64,000 nt of DNA from Pardosa pseudoannulata. Its lineage: Eukaryota > Arthropoda > Arachnida > Araneae > Lycosidae. This document shows positions 62,349-64,000 of the stretch, piece by piece. Position 1 is the first letter of the stretch. The number at the start of each line of letters is the position of its first letter. Made by a program: the position numbers and the translations under genes. The notes under the pieces were generated by a model. That model saw only the letters and a program-made list of their open reading frames with translations. It ran no database searches and was not told the DNA's origin. The stretch is from assembly GCA_032207245.1 (NCBI GenBank), contig CM063510.1, positions 48,399,995 to 48,463,994 of the forward strand, in the 5' to 3' direction.

Positions 62349-63462
62349 TTTACAGTTTAATTATTTCTATCTTTTTGCATTTTCAAAGGAATAAGGAAAT
62401 ATGATTTAGTTCTAATTATCTGTTTCAGGCGTGATGCTGATAAATCAGACAAGATTAATGCAATGCGCGAAGCTATGAAGAGAGTTCGTTTGGGTCCCAA
62501 TAGTTTGCCATCTATTTGCTTCTATACATTTCTTAATTCTCATCAAGGGTAATAAAAAATTCACTACCTTATTTATATTTTTAATATTTAGTAAAATTGT
62601 ATGATTTATAGAATGAGTTTTGTTTACAAATATATATAAAACATCTTAAAATTTTATTCAGTATTTTAATATTGATGTTTAAAATTTTAATGAATCTAAG
62701 TCTAATTTATTGGCAAATTTTATTATTTAAATATAAACACTTTTTAAAGAAAATAAATCCACACTCTGTTGATTTGTATACTTCTTATTATGGGTTTACA
62801 CTTGCCATATTTTTTATTGCTTCCAGCAAATTTGAAGTATGGAGAATTTCTTTAAGAAATAGTATTTAAGATATCAAAAAGTGTTTATTTTAAATACTAA
62901 AAAATATTCGTTGTGGTTAGTAGCATATTTAAAGAAAATTTCATGAGTAATATACTTCAAATCCTTTATTTAAGAGAATATCCTATATAATACTCATGTG
63001 ATACTGACAATTACTGACAAATAGTAACTTTTCTACTTTTAGAATTTTAGTTAAAGTTTGATTTTTAATGATGTGTATACGTTGTTGCAATTATCACTTA
63101 ATTGTCTCAAAGTTTCTTAATTGAGTTTACAAGATTTTAATCCTTTAGTTAAATTTATTTATACATTTTTTATGGTGTCATTGAATTAAGAAAAAAGACA
63201 ATTATTGCTTTCTCTGAAAATATATTGAAATATAAATTTATGTACCTATTGAGGATTTTTTTATTTTGTTATAAATTAACATTTGTTATAGAATAATTCT
63301 TTTAAATTTACTTTAGGGTTACTTCTGCTGAAATTTCTGAAGATTCTAGTCTGTTGAGTGCTGGAGCATCAGATTCTGTAGTTCGAATTTGGAGTCTGAA
63401 TGCCAACAAGCTGAAAGCTATGAAACCAGCTTCAGAACTCGAACATGTCGACAAAGAAGCAG
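29787..63462 (+). CDS. TAF5: TAF5, TFIID subunit 5: first eleven coding exons (gene continues past the window)
   Basis: Eleven exons join in frame to 420 residues. Order: an acidic N-terminus with LisH (NKSALFAVLQFLKKHNLQ, then ETEAVLRKE; residues about 52-82); the TAF5 NTD2 helical domain (residues about 108-245: YVSLKKFIETALDSYK, ILYPVFVHMYLELVYN, YFMDKFGSEQEHYYLDD, FTVRMSRDTYNFLKRHLQ); an acidic then lysine-rich linker (KKKPKKDPLLSKKSR); and the first WD40 repeat (SLPSICFYTFLNSHQG, ISEDSSLLSAGASDSVVRIW). TAF5 is a scaffold of TFIID in the nucleus; NTD2 and the propeller hold the TAF6/TAF9 histone-fold pair. Human TAF5 has 800 residues and six WD repeats, so roughly the C-terminal half is off the window. 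Introns are full of transposons; intron 6 alone is 7.9 kb. Confidence 0.95.
30003..31500 (+). other. TAF5 intron 1, before the duplicated acceptor
   Basis: AT-rich. A short block at 30509-30600 (TAGGGATGCAACGGTTATC at its left) looks like one end of a hAT-type MITE, without a matching end. A poly(A) tract of about 26 bases lies near 30872-30897. Confidence 0.4.
31501..31960 (+). repeat. Exact tandem duplication spanning the TAF5 exon 2 acceptor
   Basis: Two 224-base units, 31501-31724 and 31737-31960, read identical. Each carries the end of intron 1, the acceptor ATTTTAG and the first 17 bases of exon 2 (GAAACTGAAGCTGTGCT). They are separated by 12 bases AAAGTAGCTGAA. Only the second copy continues into the full exon. 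Use of the first acceptor (after 31707) would give E-T-E-A-V-L-K and then TAG. The filler resembles nearby GTAG/GCTGAAG sequence, as after templated end-joining repair. Confidence 0.93.
31944..32050 (+). CDS. TAF5: TAF5 exon 2
   Basis: Acceptor ATTTTAG before 31944, donor AAAAG|GTAATT. Encodes the second LisH helix ETEAVLRKETKLTDD and a Ser-rich spacer. Exits in phase 2. Its first 17 bases are duplicated upstream. Confidence 0.9.
32565..33530 (-). mobile_element. hAT transposon, internally deleted, with perfect 8-bp target duplication
   Basis: Terminal inverted repeats CAGGGGTGGCC (32565-32575) and GGCCACTCCTG (33520-33530) differ at one position and are flanked by perfect target duplications ATGTAGAT (32557-32564, 33531-33538). 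Subterminal GGTCTACC motifs repeat at both ends. A 208-codon minus-strand frame (33419-32793) encodes the C-terminal part of a transposase: LDVLFEEFKRRFTDLIRFEE in the middle and STYLCVSAFSTMNDKKTKHW then LTDEHLILCLRIAIS, the hAT dimerisation region seen in SCAN/GTF2IRD2/ZBED5-like proteins. The BED finger and first catalytic part are absent, so it is non-autonomous. It lies in TAF5 intron 2 in antisense. Confidence 0.92.
33539..35678 (+). other. TAF5 intron 2, right part
   Basis: AT-rich intron with a (TA)n run at 34487-34515 and short GAAAATAAAnTAATAATAAAGTT repeats near 35165-35230. No gene or transposon ends supported. Confidence 0.45.
35679..35757 (+). CDS. TAF5: TAF5 exon 3: start of NTD2
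   Basis: Acceptor TTATTCCTTAG, donor AAA|GTAAGT. Encodes EGDPDIYEDTYVSLKKFIE, matching the beginning of the TAF5 NTD2 domain. Phase 0 exit. Confidence 0.92.
35903..35981 (+). CDS. TAF5: TAF5 exon 4
   Basis: Acceptor TTTTAATTTTAG, donor G|GTGAGT. Encodes HELSMILYPVFVHMYLELV, the most conserved NTD2 helix (family: L-Y-P-x-F-V-H-x-Y-L-x-L-V). Phase 1 exit. Confidence 0.94.
36240..37080 (+). repeat. Unclassified interspersed repeat, copy 1 (TAF5 intron 4)
   Basis: About 840 bases that align by eye with 52555-53400. Shared blocks in the same order include TTTTCCTTCAAAAA, GGTAGATGATCGGTTGCA versus GGTTGAGGATCAGTCATA, AAGTGG(T/C)GAG(T/G)AAAAACAACTTA, GATTACTGC and TGTATTACATCT. Divergence is substantial, so both are old. 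Part of it (36410-36440, ACTGTTCTCAAACCTTTTT) resembles termini of hAT-type non-autonomous elements, but class is unresolved. Confidence 0.75.
37519..39967. mobile_element. Degenerate hAT element
   Basis: Left end CAGGGGTTCCATGCACCTGG followed by AAAGTCATGGAAA; right end in reverse complement CAGGGTATCTGCC followed further in by AAATCCATGACTTTCCC. The CATGGAAAGTCATG subterminal repeats at both ends belong together. Flanks AAAACATA and AACATATA match at six of eight bases, an eroded target duplication. No transposase can be recognised inside; a GC-richer block (37690-38030), C/G homopolymers (about 38168-38178 and 38325-38332) and a SINE scrap (39075-39176) lie within. It sits in TAF5 intron 4. 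Confidence 0.6.
39075..39176 (+). mobile_element. Truncated, older copy of the tRNA-derived SINE
   Basis: AAGTTCGTGGGTTTGAATCC and TGGCATGGATGTTCACAGCC match the SINE at 7371-7546 with several changes; the box B has one substitution (GGTTTGAATCC). The copy stops after AGCCGTTCG, lacking the 3' half and tail. Confidence 0.75.
40589..40792 (-). mobile_element. tRNA-derived SINE, full-length, minus strand
   Basis: The body (40780-40601 read on the minus strand) is nearly the same as the SINE at 7371-7546, including box B GGTTCGAATCC and the ending GACTCCAAACCAAACCAAAC. Perfect 12-bp target duplications TTAGTATGATTG flank it (40589-40600 and 40781-40792). It sits about 60 bases before the acceptor of TAF5 exon 5. 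Confidence 0.9.
40854..40977 (+). CDS. TAF5: TAF5 exon 5
   Basis: Acceptor TTTTATTTGATAG, donor CAG|GTATTT. Encodes YFMDKFGSEQEHYYLDDVNK and HMKGNEFMDNF(R), fitting the NTD2 pattern of F-x-x-x-(H/F) helices. Phase 2 exit into Arg. Confidence 0.93.
42048..42394. mobile_element. Non-autonomous DNA transposon with inverted termini
   Basis: Left CAAAGGCACTTGTCC followed by ATTGTAGAACC, and right, as reverse complement, CAAGGCACTCATTAT followed by ATTGTAGAACC: about 32 bases of imperfect inverted repeat enclosing 280 bases of AT-rich, non-coding interior. Superfamily and target duplication unresolved. In TAF5 intron 5. Confidence 0.6.
43450..43568 (+). CDS. TAF5: TAF5 exon 6
   Basis: Acceptor TTTTTATATAG, donor G|GTAATC. 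Encodes FTVRMSRDTYNFLKRHLQ (family: F-x-V-R-L-S-R-D-S-Y-x-x-L-K-R-x-L) and NVLQNIIQEHLYLD. Phase 1 exit. Confidence 0.94.
43745..43930 (+). repeat. Relative of the interior of the 42048-42394 element
   Basis: The order AAATAAACAAA...CAAATAAAATCTGAA...TTTTT...AAATTGAAAAA(A)TAAATTT...TTAATCTCATCTTTA is shared with 42195-42335 in the same orientation, 1.6 kb apart. The inverted termini are not recognisable here, so this is a partial or more diverged copy. In TAF5 intron 6. Confidence 0.55.
43931..45421 (+). other. TAF5 intron 6, first part
   Basis: Includes a GC-richer block at about 44110-44480 with a short near-palindrome at 44190-44215 (GAACGGTTGTCGACGGTTG), which may be an unidentified repeat. 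No reading frame with recognisable domain. Confidence 0.4.
45422..45841 (+). mobile_element. Probable solo LTR
   Basis: 420 bases from TGTAACGAAAATTCTC to CTGTCTCATTACA, with TGTAA/TTACA inverted termini, a TATAATAAAGTGG block near 45727-45740 and AATAAATG near 45764, and a base composition unlike the surrounding intron. A (TA)n run follows directly, so a target duplication cannot be seen. No internal retrotransposon region accompanies it. Confidence 0.45.
46802..49841 (-). mobile_element. hAT transposon with ZMYM1-like transposase remnants
   Basis: Ends CAGTGGTGGACTAAGGC (46802) and, in reverse complement, CAGGAGCAGACTAAGGC (49841), both followed further in by GGGCCCTAGGCA or its relative. 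Flanks CACCCTAC (46794-46801) and CACCTTAC (49842-49849) are an 8-bp target duplication with one change. Minus-strand pieces: 49109-48873 with ALWPKYLTDTMQEYYI, the N-terminal region of zinc-finger MYM-type-1-like proteins; 48493-48206 with PIIDSTPDISHVHQLTIIIC and CRGQGYDNTFNMSDKYKGL, the RNase-H-like catalytic part; 47733-47275 near the C-terminus, interrupted by a (TA)n repeat. Stops and frameshifts separate them. In TAF5 intron 6, antisense. Confidence 0.88.
47508..47555. repeat. (TA)n microsatellite inside the hAT element
   Basis: About 23 TA units within the transposase remnant, so the repeat expanded after insertion. Confidence 0.9.
49850..51508 (+). other. TAF5 intron 6, last part
   Basis: AT-rich. 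Contains (CA)/(TA) runs near 50169-50200, a poly(A) near 51134-51151 and (AGT)n at 51214-51233. No transposon ends or gene found. Confidence 0.45.
51509..51586 (+). CDS. TAF5: TAF5 exon 7
   Basis: Acceptor CTAAATTTTAG, donor G|GTAGTT. Encodes VYEGISRTKQQIDNTAGALI and GEAARQ, the end of NTD2 and start of the linker. Separated from exon 8 by an 88-base intron, the smallest in the gene. Confidence 0.92.
51675..51775 (+). CDS. TAF5: TAF5 exon 8
   Basis: Acceptor TTAACTTTACAG, donor AAA|GTAAAC. Encodes NKAKVYYGLLKEPEIQIPLD followed by the acidic EEDEAQEGDD. The YYG-LLKEP motif is characteristic of TAF5. Phase 0 exit. Confidence 0.93.
52555..53400 (+). repeat. Unclassified interspersed repeat, copy 2 (TAF5 intron 8)
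   Basis: Counterpart of 36240-37080, same orientation. It keeps TTTTCCTTCAAAAAATTACC, GGCGAGGAAAAACAACTTAC, the GATTACTGCTGAGGAGCATG block and GATGTATTACATCTGTTCC, and has gained a poly(T) tract and a (CA)n run near its right end. The start and end are approximate. Confidence 0.75.
53178..53229. repeat. poly(T) tract
   Basis: About 52 T in a row inside repeat copy 2; absent from copy 1 at the equivalent place. Length likely imprecise. Confidence 0.85.
53763..53824. repeat. Perfect 23-bp inverted repeat
   Basis: Arms 53763-53785 (starting TGTTTCAATTTAATAATTA) and 53802-53824 are perfect reverse complements with a 16-base loop. It would form a strong AT-only hairpin. It may be the core of a small foldback element or chance in AT-rich DNA, though 23 perfect pairs make chance unlikely. 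Confidence 0.85.
54026..55303 (-). mobile_element. Merlin (IS1016-like) DNA transposon, inactivated
   Basis: The minus strand encodes an ISXO2/IS1016-type DDE transposase, the signature of Merlin. From about 55200: SEHSIVDWSNFCREVCID, VVVEIDESKFGKRKYN (first catalytic Asp), then an in-frame TAG at 55043-55041, then KWVLGGVERGSNK, ITSDCWKSYDCLSDHGFVH (second Asp), VTFKDPDTGAHTNTIERMWG (Glu) and ILFDSYFAEFMWRRR. The C-terminal 112 codons are open (55013-54675). Ends around 54026 (AGATCCCCCTCC...TTTGGCGAT) and 55303 (reverse complement GGGTCCCCCCTGCC...AGGCGAT) form eroded inverted repeats; no target duplication was confirmed. In TAF5 intron 8, antisense. Confidence 0.88.
54675..55013 (-). pseudogene. 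Merlin transposase, C-terminal open part
   Basis: 112 codons containing the second Asp (SDCWKSYD) and Glu (NTIERMWG) of the DDE triad; the first Asp lies upstream of the TAG at 55043. The reading frame is otherwise continuous across that stop, so a single substitution or small change inactivated it. Family: bacterial IS1016/ISXO2-related. Confidence 0.85.
55582..55938 (-). other. Unrecognised 118-codon open frame
   Basis: The translation has a basic N-terminal part (KWKKKVKRSYPLKIRKNKP) and a segment MNTDAALMNVVQYAAHATS followed by SICACNWEVILNHQRGQNLA. Composition looks coding rather than random, but I cannot name a family and it lies between Merlin and TAF5 exon 9. A decayed transposon protein is the most likely explanation. 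Confidence 0.25.
56126..56217 (+). CDS. TAF5: TAF5 exon 9: basic linker
   Basis: Acceptor TTTGTTTTTAG, donor TT|GTAAGT. Encodes KKKPKKDPLLSKKSRNDPNA and PPANRIPLPE(L). The lysine-rich stretch before the WD40 domain is a likely nuclear-localisation signal, by inference. Phase 2 exit. Confidence 0.92.
56681..58972 (-). mobile_element. pogo/Tigger-type Tc1-mariner transposon, degenerate
   Basis: Inverted ends CAGTAGAACCTCCATAAGTT then GACCACCT (56681) and, in reverse complement, CAATAAAACCTCAAAAGTTG then ACCACCT (58972). The minus strand carries a Tigger transposase in pieces: MAQRKALRDDKLKEKVDLL from 58407 and GVSKTTVSNILKRK in another frame (first HTH), then 58212-57742 with the CENP-B DNA-binding domain (ISGPMLQEVAKKFEKEF) and first catalytic Asp (FNADECSLFF); 57694-57500 with second Asp (TADNCPSHPKTNNL) and third Asp (TQPLDQGII); and an acidic tail to 56891. 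At least three frame breaks. (TA)n lies on both sides, consistent with TA target choice but hiding the exact duplication. In TAF5 intron 9, antisense. Confidence 0.92.
58977..59018. repeat. (TA)n microsatellite
   Basis: About 20 TA units abutting the right end of the Tigger element. Confidence 0.9.
60605..60740. repeat. Compound (TA)n/(TG)n microsatellite
   Basis: Alternating TA and TG runs with TGTATTTGTGTGCA repeated twice (60661-60675 and 60721-60734), so one block was duplicated. It abuts the solo LTR. Confidence 0.9.
60741..61393 (+). mobile_element. Probable solo LTR, 653 bp
   Basis: Starts TGTAATATAGGAAAAACAG and ends CCTAGGCATGACA, TG...CA, sitting inside a TA microsatellite (CATATATA before, TATATATA after). 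The body is much more GC-rich than its surroundings, with CACGTGG and GGCGCGG blocks (61040-61080), a promoter-like region and AATAAAGG near 61332 as possible poly(A) signal, as expected of an LTR with U3-R-U5. No internal coding region remains. Could be BEL/Pao or Gypsy; not assignable from the LTR alone. Confidence 0.6.
61394..62346. other. TAF5 intron 9, last part with microsatellites
   Basis: (TA)n directly right of the solo LTR (61393-61432) and a long TA/TG-rich run at 62247-62346 that ends only 82 bases before exon 10. No gene found in between. Confidence 0.55.
62429..62548 (+). CDS. TAF5: TAF5 exon 10: entry to the WD40 propeller
   Basis: Acceptor TTATCTGTTTCAG, donor GG|GTAATA. Encodes MREAMKRVRLGPNSLPSICF and YTFLNSHQG, matching human TAF5 just before and in the first WD repeat. 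Phase 2 exit into Gly. Confidence 0.94.
63317..63462 (+). CDS. TAF5: TAF5 exon 11: first WD40 repeat
   Basis: Acceptor AAATTTACTTTAG. Encodes AEISEDSSLLSAGASDSVVR then IWSLNANKLKAMKP and ELEHVDKEA. The donor is weak: CAG|GTTCTT lacks the usual A at +3 and G at +5. If not spliced there the frame would add GSYSFV and stop at TAA 63479-63481. Family alignment (DKE followed by a DDVL-like segment in the next exon) supports the splice. Confidence 0.85.
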
Positions 63463-64000
63463 GTTCTTACAGTTTTGTTTAATAACTATATAATAATTTT
63501 TTAAATAATGTTTTTTGATATATTTCACCAGTGGTAGTGTATGAAAGCTTTTTTTTTCCTATTTTTCTCTCCTTATATATGCCCACATAAAAATATTGTT
63601 TTAGATTAAAAGGGCCATTCTTAAATAGACATTTGGTAGCATTTTCAGTTAAACAATGTTCTATGTTCCTAGCCTGATTTTAAAGAAACAAAATGAGAAA
63701 GAAATTTTAAATTTTCATTAATAAAAAAAGATTTGAAATTTTTTAATAATAAACTGATTTTCTAATGATTTTATTATCTTAGCTTCATGAATGTTTGAAG
63801 TAGTTATATCTTTTGTGAAGTTAACACAGTGGTATCATTTAATGTTTCCTTAAAATAAATTTTAATTGCATGTTTCTGGAGAATTAATATCTTAACTCTG
63901 TATATTATAGAAATTCAAGAGAGGTAAATGAATGATTTTTCTGTGATTAATTAGCAATTAAGCTTTTCCTTGCATAAAGCAAATAAAAAATTATTAAATA
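63463..64000 (+). other. TAF5 intron 11, incomplete
   Basis: AT-rich intron to the window edge; no exon matching the second WD40 repeat is visible. Confidence 0.6.

Noticed and set aside
1..64000. CRISPR arrays, phage or bacterial defence systems, operons
   Set aside because: No regularly spaced repeats or prokaryotic gene structure; all firm genes are spliced animal genes.

Overview
The window is nuclear DNA of an animal, most likely an arthropod. It is strongly AT-rich, genes are split into short exons by multi-kilobase introns with GT/AG ends, and much of the intron space is transposable-element sequence. The muscle gene of Mp20 type fits an arthropod; an arachnid is my guess from the intron size, low GC and repeat mix, but the sequence does not prove it. 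No bacterial genes, CRISPR array, rRNA or functional tRNA gene was found.

Three host genes can be read with confidence. (1) 4641-9154, plus strand: the last four coding exons of a calponin/transgelin-family muscle protein (Mp20 type); its first exon lies upstream or outside. (2) 28241-14120, minus strand: a complete three-exon gene for mitochondrial small-subunit ribosomal protein bS6m (MRPS6). (3) 29787 to the right edge, plus strand: the first eleven coding exons of TAF5, a TFIID (and in many animals SAGA-type) subunit, covering LisH, the NTD2 helical domain, the linker and the first WD40 repeat; the rest of the propeller is off the window. MRPS6 and TAF5 are head to head, with about 1.5 kb between start codons. 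A fourth, unrecognised terminal exon may lie at 868-668 (minus).

Mobile DNA, left to right: a dead RTE-type LINE (1440-4565, minus); a tRNA-derived SINE with perfect target duplication (7371-7546) and its relatives at 39075-39176 and 40601-40780; a MITE with long terminal inverted repeats (7645-7821); a nearly intact Ty3/Gypsy element with identical 207-bp LTRs (17791-22247) antisense in MRPS6 intron 2; four hAT elements (22941-24345, 32565-33530, 37519-39967, 46802-49841); a HARBI1-like scrap in the MRPS6/TAF5 spacer; a non-autonomous element in TAF5 intron 5; two probable solo LTRs (45422-45841, 60741-61393); a Merlin element (54026-55303); and a pogo/Tigger element (56681-58972). A diverged, unclassified repeat of about 850 bp occurs in the same orientation in TAF5 introns 4 and 8.

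No new multi-gene system was found. The observations most worth checking are the very recent Gypsy insertion, an exact 224-bp tandem duplication that copies the acceptor and first 17 bases of TAF5 exon 2 and puts an in-frame stop behind the extra acceptor, and the related repeat pair in TAF5 introns. Splice sites were placed by reading consensus signals, reading frame and protein-family similarity by eye; transcript data would settle them.
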